A DNA stretch of 44,213 bases from an uncultured Collinsella sp. (GTDB taxonomy: Bacteria; Actinomycetota; Coriobacteriia; Coriobacteriales; Coriobacteriaceae): contig CATYHY010000001.1 of the NCBI GenBank assembly GCA_958407085.1, positions 1 through 44,213 on the forward strand, written 5' to 3'. How positions within the stretch are numbered: position 1 is the stretch's first letter; the number at the start of each line of letters is the position of its first letter. A program made the translations under genes and the position numbers. Of the stretch, positions 7,910-16,615 are shown piece by piece. The notes beneath the pieces are model-generated. The model was given only the letters and a program-made list of their open reading frames with translations. It was not told the DNA's origin and searched no databases.

Positions 7910-10045
7910 ATGGGGCGCAATAACAAGCATAAGCGTGGAGCACGCAATAAGCGCGGGCCGGTGCGCAGCGAGCGTCGCCCGAGTCTGACCGGACGCGTGC
8001 AGCTCCATGAGCATAGCGCCTACGTTGTAACCGAAAACGGCGACTACAAGGTCATGGGCCGCGGCAAGCGCGAGATTATGGACGGCGATACCGTTGCCGT
8101 GAGCATTAAGAACAGCCCGCATGGCGAGCGACGCGCCGTAATCGAGGGCGTCGTCGAGCGTGCGGCCATTAGTGTGGTGGGCACGTACCAGACCGCCGGC
8201 CCGCTCGGGGTGATCGAGCCGCTTGATTCTCGCCTTAAGGCCGATTTCTTTATTCTGCCGGAGGACACCTCGGCGGAGCGCTTGGGCGTTCATCCGGGTG
8301 ATGCGGTCGTCGCGCGCATTCTGACATATCCGACGCGCCTGGAATCGGGCACCGTGACGATCGAGCGCCGTATTGGCGGCGATGATGCGCCTGATTTGGG
8401 CGTTCAGTATGTGATGGCGCGCTATGGCTATACCGATACGTATCCCGAGGCCGCGCTAGCCGAGGCCGAGGCACTTTCGCTCGATGTTGCCTCGGCACTC
8501 AAGGACCCGCTCCGCCGAGACCTGCGCGACCGCTTTGTCATTACGATTGACCCAGTCGACGCGCGCGACTTTGACGACGCCATCTCGCTGGAGCGTACGC
8601 CCGAGGGTGGCTACAAGCTGGGTGTCCATATTGCCGACGTTTCGCACTATGTTGCTTGGGACGGACATATCGATCTGGAAGCCCGCCATCGCACGACGTC
8701 GGTGTATCTCGCCGATCGCGTGCTGCCCATGTTGCCCGAGCGCTTGTCGAACGATCTGTGCTCGCTGCGTCCCGACGAGGACCGCCTGGCGTTTACCGTC
8801 GACATTGAGCTCGACGCGCAGGGTCGCGTGCGCCATTACGATCCCTATCCCAGCGTGATTCGCTCGCGCGTGCGCATGGACTACGACGGTGCCGAGGCGC
8901 TGCTGGTGCGTGCCGGTGCGGTGGAGTATTCGGTGCTGGAGGGTGCCGCCGAGGATGTTGCCGCGGTTGAAGCCTCGCGCGAGGAAGCACTCGAGCGCGG
9001 GCTTGCGTGCGAGGAAGCCGCTCGCGGCTATAACGTCGACTTGGGGGATTTCCTCGTAGCTGCCAACGAGCTCGCCGAGCTTCGCCGTCGTATTCGTCGC
9101 GCACGCGGTTCGGTCGACTTTGACACGGCCGAGATCCGTGCGCTGCTGGACGAGAACGGCGTGCCCGTGCAGATCGTGGCACGCGAGCGCTCCTGCGCCA
9201 CGTCGCTGATTGAGGAAGCCATGCTGCTGGCCAACGAGTGCGTGGCGGAGTGGCTGGCCGACCGCGATATCGAGGCCTGCTATCGCGTGCACGATGACCC
9301 CAGCCCCGACAGCCTGCATGGTGCCGCCGTGGCGCTGGCGCAGCTGGGTATCATCGATGACCGCCGTGCGGCCGGCATTGCTCTGGGAAGCCCCGATGAG
9401 CTGCAGGCGGCGGTTGATGCCGCAGCCGGTACGGCTAACGCGCCGCTCGTCAACACGTTGCTGCTGCGCAGTATGCAGCGCGCACTGTATAAGCCGCGCA
9501 ACGAGGGCCACTTTGCACTTGCCGCGCCGTGCTATTGCCACTTTACGAGTCCCATTCGCCGCTATCCCGATCTGGTGGTGCATCGCGTACTCAAGCTGCA
9601 GCTGGCCTACGAGCAGCTGGGCGGCAAGGACGCCTTGGTGCGTACGCCGCGGCTGATCGGTAAGGGTCGCGAGTCCCTGCCGCGCATCCTGCCGCAAATC
9701 TGCCGCGCGTGCAGCGATGCCGAGCGTGCGGCCGACGCCGCCAGCCATGCGACGCAAAAGATCAAGATCGCCCAGTACTACGAGGACCGCCTGGGCGAGC
9801 GCTACGCCGGAACGATCTCGTGGGTCAGCAGCATGGGCCTCTTTGTGCGCCTGGATCTGACACAGGTTGAGGGTTTGGTTTCAATCAAGAGTCTGGGCAA
9901 CGAGTGGTTCGAGTTTGATGAGGACGCGCTCACGCTCACGGGCGCCGACACGGGGACTCGCTATGAGCTGGGGCAGCGTGTGATCATCGAGGTCTCGCGC
10001 GTCAACACCACGCGCGGGCACTTGGATTTCAGGCTTATTCATTAG
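7910..10045 (+). CDS. rnr: Ribonuclease R (RNB-family 3'-5' exoribonuclease)
   Basis: Processive 3'-5' exoribonuclease that degrades structured RNA and, in other bacteria, works with tmRNA and SmpB in clearing stalled mRNAs. 711 residues. The basic N-terminus (RNNKHKRGARNKRGPVRSERR) leads into OB/cold-shock-type domains. The catalytic RNB domain has the metal-binding aspartates in DARDFDDAISLE (D217, D220, D222, D223), followed by KLGVHIADVSHYV and later HFTSPIRRYPDLVVHR. A C-terminal S1 domain starts near RYAGTISWVSSMGLFVRL. ATG 7910 follows AAGGAGG at good spacing. It ends in TAG. smpB lies 8.6 kb downstream; the two are usually closer. Confidence 0.96.
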   Translation: MGRNNKHKRGARNKRGPVRSERRPSLTGRVQLHEHSAYVVTENGDYKVMGRGKREIMDGDTVAVSIKNSPHGERRAVIEGVVERAAISVVGTYQTAGPLGVIEPLDSRLKADFFILPEDTSAERLGVHPGDAVVARILTYPTRLESGTVTIERRIGGDDAPDLGVQYVMARYGYTDTYPEAALAEAEALSLDVASALKDPLRRDLRDRFVITIDPVDARDFDDAISLERTPEGGYKLGVHIADVSHYVAWDGHIDLEARHRTTSVYLADRVLPMLPERLSNDLCSLRPDEDRLAFTVDIELDAQGRVRHYDPYPSVIRSRVRMDYDGAEALLVRAGAVEYSVLEGAAEDVAAVEASREEALERGLACEEAARGYNVDLGDFLVAANELAELRRRIRRARGSVDFDTAEIRALLDENGVPVQIVARERSCATSLIEEAMLLANECVAEWLADRDIEACYRVHDDPSPDSLHGAAVALAQLGIIDDRRAAGIALGSPDELQAAVDAAAGTANAPLVNTLLLRSMQRALYKPRNEGHFALAAPCYCHFTSPIRRYPDLVVHRVLKLQLAYEQLGGKDALVRTPRLIGKGRESLPRILPQICRACSDAERAADAASHATQKIKIAQYYEDRLGERYAGTISWVSSMGLFVRLDLTQVEGLVSIKSLGNEWFEFDEDALTLTGADTGTRYELGQRVIIEVSRVNTTRGHLDFRLIH

Positions 10046-10073
10046 CCGGAATTTGGTGATTGATAGAGAACGG

Positions 10074-10100
10074 GGCGGTCTTTTGGGGGCCGCCTTTTTT
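10074..10100 (+). terminator. Terminator of rnr
   Basis: GGCGGTC and GGCCGCC pair around TTTTGGG, and TTTTTT follows. Confidence 0.8.
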
Positions 10101-10163
10101 GTGGCGGTTCAATCGCCTTGCCGCTCGCGCGCTCGCGTCATCCGCCTGCTATAGGGGAGATAA

Positions 10164-10200
10164 AACCTACCAAAATAAACCTGTTCCTTTTGGCAGGTTT
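10164..10200. promoter_or_regulatory. Inverted repeat just upstream of the serine recombinase gene
   Basis: AAACCTACCAAAA (10164-10176) and TTTTGGCAGGTTT (10188-10200) are inverted with a single mismatch, separated by 11 bases. The site ends 20 bases before the recombinase ATG and covers the expected promoter or leader. Likely roles are a binding and crossover site of the recombinase itself, an autoregulatory operator, or both; the sequence does not decide. Confidence 0.5.
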
Positions 10201-10219
10201 ACGAGAGAGCGGGGATGAG

Positions 10220-10825
10220 ATGACAACGGTGTACGGGTATGCGCGAGTGAGCTCGCGTGATCAAAATCTGAATCGGCAGCTGGATGCGCTGGGCGCCTAT
10301 GGCGTGGAGCCGGCGAATATCTTTGCCGATCGTGCGAGCGGCAAAGACTTCGATCGACCGCGGTATCGCGAGCTGCTGTGCGCGTTGGATTCCGGTGATG
10401 TGCTGGTGGTACTTTCCATTGATCGGCTGGGCCGTAACTACAGCGAGATCCTCGAGGAATGGCGGTGCATAACCAAAGAGCTCGGCGCCGCCATCGTGGT
10501 GCTGGACATGCCATTGCTCGACACGCGCGCCAGAGACTGTGGCGGGTCGGACGTGACGAGTGCGTTGATTGCCGATATTGTTTTGCAGCTGCTGAGCTAT
10601 GTGGCGCAGGTGGAGCGCGAGAACATTCACCGACGCCAAGCCGAGGGCATTGCGGCGGCGCGAGCGCGCGGCGTGCGCTTTGGCCGGCCCCGCAAGCCCT
10701 GTCCTCCGCAATTCGAGTTGGTGCGCGATACCTACGAGGCGGGTGATATCACGCGGAGTCAGGCGGCAAAGCGGCTAGGCGTGTGCGTGGGGACGTTCGA
10801 TCGCTGGATGCGAGAGATGGAGTAG
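10220..10825 (+). CDS. Serine recombinase of the resolvase/invertase family
   Basis: Site-specific DNA recombinase that cuts through a phosphoserine intermediate. 201 residues, close to the Tn3 resolvase / Hin invertase length. The N-terminal catalytic domain has YGYARVSSRDQNLNRQLDAL with nucleophile Ser11, and the conserved arginines and LSIDRLGRNYSE. An E-helix region follows (LLSYVAQVERENIHRRQAEG), and a C-terminal helix-turn-helix (ITRSQAAKRLGVCVGTFDRW). ATG 10220 was chosen because the family start MTTVYGYARVS aligns there; the frame upstream is open but carries the inverted repeat. No transposase is nearby, so it is an orphan and could be a resolvase remnant or a DNA invertase. Ends in TAG. 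Confidence 0.9.
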   Translation: MTTVYGYARVSSRDQNLNRQLDALGAYGVEPANIFADRASGKDFDRPRYRELLCALDSGDVLVVLSIDRLGRNYSEILEEWRCITKELGAAIVVLDMPLLDTRARDCGGSDVTSALIADIVLQLLSYVAQVERENIHRRQAEGIAAARARGVRFGRPRKPCPPQFELVRDTYEAGDITRSQAAKRLGVCVGTFDRWMREME

Positions 10826-10850
10826 GGGCGCCACGGTCCTTTGGCGCCCC
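10825..10850. terminator. Hairpin overlapping the recombinase stop codon
   Basis: GGGGCGCCA (10825-10833) and TGGCGCCCC (10842-10850) form a perfect 9-bp stem. It is followed by GATTCG rather than a T-run, so it would be a weak or factor-assisted terminator. Confidence 0.45.
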
Positions 10851-10936
10851 GATTCGAACATTTTGGATTTCGCTACGGCGACAACTGCATTTGGGGGTAC
10901 ACTCGCTGCTGCTCAAAAAATGACGGAGGTTAGCCC

Positions 10937-11515
10937 TTGGCGCGTGTGAAGCACATAGTCGGGTGGATTTCGGTTGTCCTGCTGGTCGTGACGCTGGCAA
11001 GTATCTGGATGCTGACGGAGCAAAACGTGGAGCAGACGTCATCGCTCAGCGAGTCCACTGCGCGCGCGGTGGAAGGGCAAAGCGTCAGCGTGCAGCCCGA
11101 GACTGCGGGGGAGACCCAGGCGGGAGATGCCGCCGGGGACGCGGACTCAACGACTGGCGCCATTCATCCCGACCCGCTTGCGCCCGTTCGTCTGTGGATG
11201 GGTGCCAACATTCGTCGCGTCGCACATACCGTTGAGTTCTTCTTTGTAGGACTGTTTGCTTCGTCGGCGGCGGCGTGCCTGGGCGAGTGCCTGCCGTGCG
11301 CGCGATTCCGGTACGTACTCGCTCTGCTCTTTTGCGCCGTCTGCTCTGTCGGTGACCAAGTGCACAAGATCTTTGTTCCTGGTCGTCATTTCGACATGAT
11401 CGACCTGGGCTTCGATGCCGCGGGTTACGTTGTCGCCATGCTGTTGGTGCTGTTGGCCGCCGCGCTGGTTCAGTGCGCGACCTGTCCCATTGGCGCCCAT
11501 GCGAAACGCCGTTAA
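10937..11515 (+). CDS. VanZ-like membrane protein
   Basis: 192 residues, VanZ-like family. An N-terminal membrane segment (HIVGWISVVLLVVTLASIWM) is followed by a polar, probably extracellular Ser/Glu/Asp-rich linker (residues 30-80). The VanZ core then has RRVAHTVEFFFVGLFA and GDQVHKIFVPGRHFDMIDLG, with the family His, Asp-Gln and Arg/Asp positions in three more membrane segments. VanZ proteins are linked to low-level teicoplanin resistance in enterococci; in most genomes, including here, the role is unknown. The start is TTG 10937, with GGAGGT six bases upstream and no ATG nearby. Ends in TAA, with a terminator after it. Confidence 0.78.
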   Translation: MARVKHIVGWISVVLLVVTLASIWMLTEQNVEQTSSLSESTARAVEGQSVSVQPETAGETQAGDAAGDADSTTGAIHPDPLAPVRLWMGANIRRVAHTVEFFFVGLFASSAAACLGECLPCARFRYVLALLFCAVCSVGDQVHKIFVPGRHFDMIDLGFDAAGYVVAMLLVLLAAALVQCATCPIGAHAKRR

Positions 11516-11589
11516 CAACCCTGTTACAAATAATGCGACCTCGATGAATCATTTTGTGTCGCGCGTATTTCCGAGCGGTCGGATTTGAG

Positions 11590-11616
11590 GGGCGAGCGGT
11601 AGAACGCTCGCCCTTT
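11590..11616 (+). terminator. Terminator after the VanZ-like gene
   Basis: A perfect 9-bp stem GGGCGAGCG / CGCTCGCCC with loop GTAGAA, then TTTG. It separates the VanZ-like gene from the MurNAc cluster. Confidence 0.75.
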
Positions 11617-11712
11617 GTGCGCCACGATGCGGCACAATGTACCGTAAAAGCTGTTTATATCCGGTACGAATCATTCTTTGGTCTTTAATTCTTCTCAACG
11701 GAGGTGTTTGAG

Positions 11713-12564
11713 ATGACAAACGGATTGCTTTTAAGGCTTCGCGAGCGTGAGCTCAGCGCGAGTCCAGCGGAACGCAATGTCATCGCATACGTGAGTGCTC
11801 ATCCGCATGAGGTGGTCGGGCTGTCCGTCCGCGGTCTTGCCGATGCCACGTTCTCCTCGCCCTCGAGCATTTTGCGTTTTTGCAAGCGCTTGGGTTTTGC
11901 GGGCTACAAGGAGTTCCAGCGCGAACTGATTGCCGAACTGGCGCTCTTGGGTGACAAGAAAGACGTTGCCCTCGAGGACATCTCCATGGACGACAGCGTC
12001 GAACGTATCGTGGGGAAGGTGATGAAGAGCAACGTGCGCACAATCGAGGCGACGGCGCGAACGCTCGATTACACCGTCTTGGAGCGATGCGCGGCCCATC
12101 TTAAGCGGGCACGCGCGGTCAATCTGTTCGGTATTGGTGCCTCTCGTTTGGTTGCGCACGATCTGGCGCAAAAGCTCATGCGTGTTGACAAAGAGTGCCA
12201 TCTGTACGACGACTGGCATGATCAGCTCCTGTGTGCCAAGAACATGCATGAGGGCGATATGGCAATCGCCTTTAGCTACTCGGGCTTAACGCAAGAAGTG
12301 CTGGACTGCACCGTCGAGGCTCAACGTCACAACTGTCCCGTTGTGGCCGTGACCAAGGTAGACGGATCGTCCAAGCTTGCCACCATGGCCGATGCCGTGC
12401 TCGGCGTTGCTGCAAGCGAGCCCTTGGTCCGCAGCGGTGCCATGGCCTCGCGTATGGCCCAGCTTATGGTTGTCGATGCCCTGTACGCTGCTTACGTTGC
12501 CAGCGACTACGAGCGGGCGACGCATGTCATTAAGCAAAACTACATCGAGAAACAGGAAAGATGA
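11713..12564 (+). CDS. RpiR/MurR-family transcriptional regulator
   Basis: Likely local regulator of MurNAc uptake and breakdown. 283 residues: an N-terminal helix-turn-helix domain (LSASPAERNVIAYV, LSVRGLADATFSSPSSILRFCKRLGFAGYKEFQREL) and a C-terminal SIS sugar-phosphate domain from about residue 125 (AVNLFGIGASRLVAHDLAQKL; DMAIAFSYSGLTQEV). Regulators of this type bind MurNAc-6-P (MurR) or other phosphosugars. The immediate downstream genes murQ, EIIBC and mupG make MurNAc-6-P the best guess for its ligand. ATG 11713 is 8 bases after GGAGG. Its TGA stop, one of only four in the window, is followed within 12 bases by the murQ start. A GTACCG...CGGTAC inverted repeat lies in the upstream region near 11640-11670 and could be its operator. 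Confidence 0.88.
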   Translation: MTNGLLLRLRERELSASPAERNVIAYVSAHPHEVVGLSVRGLADATFSSPSSILRFCKRLGFAGYKEFQRELIAELALLGDKKDVALEDISMDDSVERIVGKVMKSNVRTIEATARTLDYTVLERCAAHLKRARAVNLFGIGASRLVAHDLAQKLMRVDKECHLYDDWHDQLLCAKNMHEGDMAIAFSYSGLTQEVLDCTVEAQRHNCPVVAVTKVDGSSKLATMADAVLGVAASEPLVRSGAMASRMAQLMVVDALYAAYVASDYERATHVIKQNYIEKQER

Positions 12565-12574
12565 GGTGAATGAA

Positions 12575-13498
12575 ATGCTCGATTTAACAAAATTCACGAC
12601 TGAACAGCGTAATCAAAGGTCAATGGACCTCGATACGATGACATCGCTGCAAATCGTCACGACGATGAACGATGAGGATCTTCGTGCCGTCCAGTCGGTC
12701 ACGAAAGTGTTGCCCCAGGTTGCCACAGCAATCGACTGGGCTGCTGAGGCACTCGAGCGCGGCGGGCGCGTCTTTTACATGGGTGCAGGCACCAGTGGTC
12801 GTCTGGGCGTGCTCGACGCTTCGGAGTGCCCGCCCACGTTTGGTGTGTCACCCGATCTGATTGTCGGGCTCATTGCCGGAGGCGAGACGGCGTTTATCAA
12901 GGCTGTCGAAGGTGCCGAAGACAGCGAGGAGCTTGGCGCGAGCGACCTGCGGGAGCGTGGACTTTCGGACAAGGATCTTGTCGTTGGCCTGGCAGCAAGC
13001 GGTCGTACTCCCTATGTGGTGGGCGGCCTTGTGTACGCCAAGGCAACTGGGTGCAAGACCATCGCAATTGCCTGTAACCAAGGGTCGAAGATCGGGGAGA
13101 GTGCGGATCTTGCCATTGAGCCCGTGCCCGGTCCCGAGGTGCTGACCGGCTCAACGAGGCTCAAGGCGGGAACGGTCCAAAAGCTCATTCTCAACATGAT
13201 TTCGACCGGTGCCATGGTCAAGATCGGCAAGGTGTACCAAAACCTGATGGTCGATGTGCAGCAGACGAACGAGAAGTTGGTGGTGCGCGGCCAGAACATC
13301 GTGATGGAGACGACCGGCTGCACGCGCGAGCGCGCTGTTCAGGCGCTTGCAGATGCCGGCGGCCACGTAAAGACCGCTATTGTCTCGGTGCTGCTGGACT
13401 GCGATGTCGAGCAGGCTGCGGTAGCTCTTGAACGGGCGCACGGCCATGTCCGTACTGCGGTGAGTGGCCATGAGAAGAGCAATGCCGATGTCCAATAG
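12575..13498 (+). CDS. murQ: N-acetylmuramic acid 6-phosphate etherase
   Basis: Cleaves the D-lactyl ether of MurNAc-6-P to GlcNAc-6-P and D-lactate in the cytoplasm, the committed step of muramic acid recycling. 307 residues, typical length. Family features visible: TEQRNQRSMDLDTM near the start, GAGTSGRLGVLDASECPPTFG (sugar-phosphate loop with a conserved Glu), IAGGETAFIKAVEGAEDS, VVGLAASGRTPYVVGGL, and the C-terminal NIVMETTGCTRERAVQAL. ATG 12575 is preceded by GAGGTG; an in-frame GTG at 12566 is possible but poorly placed. It follows the regulator by 10 bases and precedes the PTS gene by 57. Ends in TAG. Confidence 0.95.
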   Translation: MLDLTKFTTEQRNQRSMDLDTMTSLQIVTTMNDEDLRAVQSVTKVLPQVATAIDWAAEALERGGRVFYMGAGTSGRLGVLDASECPPTFGVSPDLIVGLIAGGETAFIKAVEGAEDSEELGASDLRERGLSDKDLVVGLAASGRTPYVVGGLVYAKATGCKTIAIACNQGSKIGESADLAIEPVPGPEVLTGSTRLKAGTVQKLILNMISTGAMVKIGKVYQNLMVDVQQTNEKLVVRGQNIVMETTGCTRERAVQALADAGGHVKTAIVSVLLDCDVEQAAVALERAHGHVRTAVSGHEKSNADVQ

Positions 13499-13555
13499 GT
13501 GCACGGCGTGAGCTGATATGACATCCAGACGAGATACCCAATACAAGGAGGAGTT

Positions 13556-14986
13556 ATGACGAACAAAGAGCTGGCTCAAAAGCTGCTGGACCTTTTGGGC
13601 GGTAAAGACAACGTGCTCGCAAACGCGGCGTGCATGACGCGCCTGCGCGTGACCGTCAAAAACACGGGCAACGTCGACACGGAGGGTATTAAGGCGCTCG
13701 ACGGCGTGATGGGCCTGGTCGAGGACGATACGATGCAGATCGTGCTGGGTCCGGGCAAGGTGAATAAGGTGCTCGAGGAGTTCTCCAAGCTCACCGGCCT
13801 TGCGAAAGGCGTTGCTGACGAGAGCGTGGTTGACGCTGCGGCCACAAACAAGGCCGCACAGAAGGCCAAGTACGAGTCTAAGCCGGTTCAGGCCTTCCTC
13901 AAGAAGATTTCCAATGTCTTTGTCGCCCTGCTTCCCGGCATCATTGCGGCTGGCCTCATCAACGGTATCTGCAACGTCATTAACGTCTCGACGGCAGGCG
14001 CGCTTGCAGGCGAGTGGTGGTACCAGGGCATTCGTTCCATGGGCTGGGCCTTGTTTGCCTATCTGCCCATCTTGGTGGGCTATAACGCGGCACGTGAGTT
14101 TGGCGGCTCCGCTGCGCTGGGCGGCATCGCCGGCATGATGTGTATCGCCAACAGTGCCATGCCCCTGCTTGCGCCTGGCGCGGCTGATCCTGCCACTGCC
14201 ATTCTGCTGCCCCTCACCAGTGCGCAGTACAACCCCGCAGCGGGCGGCATGATCGCGGCTCTCATCGCTGGCGCATTTTTTGCCTGGATGGAGCGTCAGA
14301 TTCGCAAGGTTATGCCCAACGCGCTCGATACGTTCCTGTCCCCGCTGCTGGTGCTCATCATCGGCGCCTTTGCTCTGATGCTCGTCATCCAGCCGGTTGG
14401 CGCATGGCTGACGACTGCTATCTTTAGCGTCCTCACCTTTATCTTCGAGAAGCTGGGCGTCCTGGGCGGCTATATCCTGTCGGCAGGCTTCTTGCCGCTG
14501 GTGTCCGTCGGCCTGCATCAGGCGCTCACGCCGATCCACGCTATGCTCAACGATCCCGACGGCGCTACCAAGGGCATCAACTACCTGCTGCCCATCCTTA
14601 TGATGGCTGGCGGCGGCCAGGTCGGTGCCGGTCTGGCGCTGTACTTTAAGACCAAGAACGCCAAGCTCAAGAAGTACGTCGCCGAGTCCATCCCCGTTGG
14701 CATCCTGGGCGTGGGCGAGTCTCTGATGTACGCCGTTACGCTGCCGCTCGTTCGTCCGTTTGTGACGGCCTGCCTGGGTGCCGGATTTGGCGGCGCGCTT
14801 GCAGCACTGCTTCACATCGGCACGGTTTCCCAGGGTGTTTCCGGTCTGTTTGGCCTGTTGATCGTCGTTCCTGGTCAGCAGCTCGGCTACGTTGCCGCTA
14901 TGCTGCTTGCTTATGCCGCCGGCTTTGTCCTGACGTGGTTCTTTGGCGTCGACGAGCAGAGGATCAACGAGTTCTTTGGCGAGTAG
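13556..14986 (+). CDS. PTS EIIBC permease, MurP-like (MurNAc)
   Basis: Membrane permease that takes up and phosphorylates a sugar. 476 residues in B-C order: the EIIB domain at the N-terminus has its phosphocysteine at Cys26 (NAACMTRLRV); a linker (residues 80-120) leads to the glucose-superfamily EIIC domain with about ten membrane segments, including GIIAAGLINGICNVI and the substrate-loop region LSAGFLPLVSVGLHQALTPIH. MurP of E. coli has the same B-C layout and length. No EIIA domain is present, so it depends on an EIIA in trans; the glucose-type EIIA at 39598 is one candidate. Position directly after murQ makes MurNAc the likely substrate. SD AAGGAGGAG. Ends in TAG. Confidence 0.88.
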   Translation: MTNKELAQKLLDLLGGKDNVLANAACMTRLRVTVKNTGNVDTEGIKALDGVMGLVEDDTMQIVLGPGKVNKVLEEFSKLTGLAKGVADESVVDAAATNKAAQKAKYESKPVQAFLKKISNVFVALLPGIIAAGLINGICNVINVSTAGALAGEWWYQGIRSMGWALFAYLPILVGYNAAREFGGSAALGGIAGMMCIANSAMPLLAPGAADPATAILLPLTSAQYNPAAGGMIAALIAGAFFAWMERQIRKVMPNALDTFLSPLLVLIIGAFALMLVIQPVGAWLTTAIFSVLTFIFEKLGVLGGYILSAGFLPLVSVGLHQALTPIHAMLNDPDGATKGINYLLPILMMAGGGQVGAGLALYFKTKNAKLKKYVAESIPVGILGVGESLMYAVTLPLVRPFVTACLGAGFGGALAALLHIGTVSQGVSGLFGLLIVVPGQQLGYVAAMLLAYAAGFVLTWFFGVDEQRINEFFGE

Positions 14987-15053
14987 TTTGATATCGCGAG
15001 CCGTGTTGCTCAGGGCTCGCGGCGCGCGGAAGATTTCTTGATGCTATGGTTGT

Positions 15054-15087
15054 GCCGGCGGGGCTAACTGCTCCGCCGGCCTTTTTT
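15054..15087 (+). terminator. Terminator between the MurP-like gene and mupG
   Basis: GCCGGCGG and CCGCCGGC pair around a short loop and are followed by CTTTTTT. The hairpin lies only a few bases before the mupG Shine-Dalgarno (AAAGGAG), so mupG is either expressed by read-through or from its own promoter inside 14987-15050. Confidence 0.85.
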
Positions 15088-15103
15088 AAAGGAGCGTTGA
15101 AGC

Positions 15104-16156
15104 GTGAAAACGGGTATTTCGATTTATCTTTCTAGCCCTCTGCAGGATATTGAACGGACGATTGAGCGTGGCGCCGCGGCGGGTGCGCGCTATGCGTTTA
15201 CCTCGCTGCATATTCCCGAGGATGGGGGAGCGGCGTATGCCGATAAGGTCCGTCACGTGCTGTCGCTGCTTTCCGCCCGCGGCATTGCGCTCATTGCCGA
15301 TGTGGGGCCGCGCACGTGCGATTTGCTCGGGCTTGAGCGTATCGAAGATCTGCGCGATCTGGGGCTGGAATACCTTCGTTTGGACTATGGCTTTAGCGCC
15401 CAGCGGGTCGCGGAGCTGTCCGGTGAATTTCGCATTGTGGTCAATGCATCGACGGTGAGTTCTGATGAAATCGCATCGTGGCGAGAAGCCGGTGCCGATG
15501 TGACTCGTTTTGCCGCCTGCCACAATTTTTATCCCAAGCCTTATACCGGTTTAGCTCTGGAGGACATTGCTCGGACGAATCTTCGTCTTGCGGCGCTTGG
15601 CTTCGAAATCATGGCTTTTGTGCCAGGTGACGCCAACGTTCGCGGGCCGGTATTCGAGGGACTGCCGACGGTTGAGGCGCAGCGCGGTCGCGCGTCGAAG
15701 GTTGCCCTCAACATGCTTGAGCTCGCACACGGCGCCGATTGCGACATCGTTTTGGTTGGCGACCCCGATCTTTCCGATGCGGGCTGGGCGCAGTTTGCTC
15801 AAGTTTCTGCCGGATACGTGGATTTGCAATGCGAGCTTGAGTCCGGCTATGCCTATGTACGTGGGCAGATTCATCACGACCGGCCCGATTCGAGCGCCCT
15901 CATCTTTAGGTCTCAGGAGTCGCGCACGACGCTTAAGCCGGATTCCGTGCCGACGGATACCGGTGCCGGCCTGCCGCGAAAGGCGGGGTCGATCGCTGTG
16001 AGCAATAGCGGCTATGGGCGCTACGAAGGCGAGCTTGAGATTGCGCGGGTCGATCTTCCCGGTGACGAGCGCATGAACGTTGCGGGCCATATCACGCCCG
16101 AGGCAATGGAGCTGTTGCCGTTCATCAAACGCGGATTCGGGGTACGGTTCGTTTAG
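15104..16156 (+). CDS. mupG: 6-phospho-N-acetylmuramidase (MupG, DUF871/GH170)
   Basis: DUF871 family protein. In Staphylococcus aureus MupG hydrolyses 6-phospho-MurNAc-GlcNAc disaccharide entering through MurP, giving MurNAc-6-P and GlcNAc. 350 residues: an N-terminal TIM barrel (MKTGISIYLSSPLQDIERTI, AFTSLHIPEDGG, LIADVGPRT, EYLRLDYGF, IVVNASTVS, HNFYPKPYTGL, EIMAFVPGDANVRGPVFEGLPT) and a smaller C-terminal cyclophilin-like domain from about residue 260. The start is GTG 15104 with GGAG 9 bases upstream. Together with murQ and the EIIBC gene this suggests the cell imports MurNAc-containing disaccharide as well as MurNAc. Ends in TAG. The substrate assignment is by family and context. Confidence 0.85.
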   Translation: MKTGISIYLSSPLQDIERTIERGAAAGARYAFTSLHIPEDGGAAYADKVRHVLSLLSARGIALIADVGPRTCDLLGLERIEDLRDLGLEYLRLDYGFSAQRVAELSGEFRIVVNASTVSSDEIASWREAGADVTRFAACHNFYPKPYTGLALEDIARTNLRLAALGFEIMAFVPGDANVRGPVFEGLPTVEAQRGRASKVALNMLELAHGADCDIVLVGDPDLSDAGWAQFAQVSAGYVDLQCELESGYAYVRGQIHHDRPDSSALIFRSQESRTTLKPDSVPTDTGAGLPRKAGSIAVSNSGYGRYEGELEIARVDLPGDERMNVAGHITPEAMELLPFIKRGFGVRFV

Positions 16157-16248
16157 CGTGTGACCCGTGGGCTACAATTGCCTCATCATGCGAAGGCGCC
16201 TCGTATGGTGTGTACCTGCGTTGGCCGATCTACATTCGGAGGATTCCC

Positions 16249-16608
16249 ATGACCGTATTGTTTGTTGAATATCCCAAGTGCTCGACCTGTAAAAAGGCCA
16301 AGGCATGGCTGGACGAACATGGGGTTGAGTATATCGACCGCGATATCGTTACGGACAATCCCACGGCCGATGAACTTGCGACCTGGATTGCTCGTTCGGG
16401 GCTGCCGGTGCGACGCTTCTTTAACTCGTCGGGCATGAAATATCGAGAGCTGGGCCTGAAGGCGCGCCTGGATGCGGGTATGACGGACCAGGAATGCTGC
16501 GAGCTGCTGGCGACCGACGGCATGCTTGTTAAGCGTCCGCTACTGGTGGGCGACGACTTTGCGATCCCCGGCTTTAGGGAAGCGGCTTGGACCGAGGCGT
16601 TGCTGTAG
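16249..16608 (+). CDS. ArsC/Spx-family small protein
   Basis: 119 residues of the thioredoxin-fold ArsC/Spx superfamily. The N-terminus has VEYPKCSTCKKAKAWL with a CxxC pair (Cys11, Cys14), followed by IVTDNPTADELATWIARSG and the C-terminal LLATDGMLVKRPLLVGDDF. Proteins of this type include arsenate reductases and Spx-like stress regulators. The CxxC at this position and the lack of an ars operon favour the YffB/Spx-type group, often annotated as arsenate reductase family protein. ATG 16249 follows GGAGGA; the upstream frame lacks a ribosome-binding site. Ends in TAG. Confidence 0.82.
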   Translation: MTVLFVEYPKCSTCKKAKAWLDEHGVEYIDRDIVTDNPTADELATWIARSGLPVRRFFNSSGMKYRELGLKARLDAGMTDQECCELLATDGMLVKRPLLVGDDFAIPGFREAAWTEALL

Positions 16609-16615
16609 CGGCTGC

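Noticed and set aside
10220..10825. The serine recombinase as the mover of the palindromic repeats
   Set aside because: No palindrome copy is near it, and its own upstream repeat is unrelated in sequence; REP-type elements are normally linked to tyrosine (Y1) transposases, and I see none in the window.
15054..15087. Riboswitch before mupG
   Set aside because: Only a simple GC-rich hairpin with T-run is visible; no conserved aptamer-like sequence upstream.
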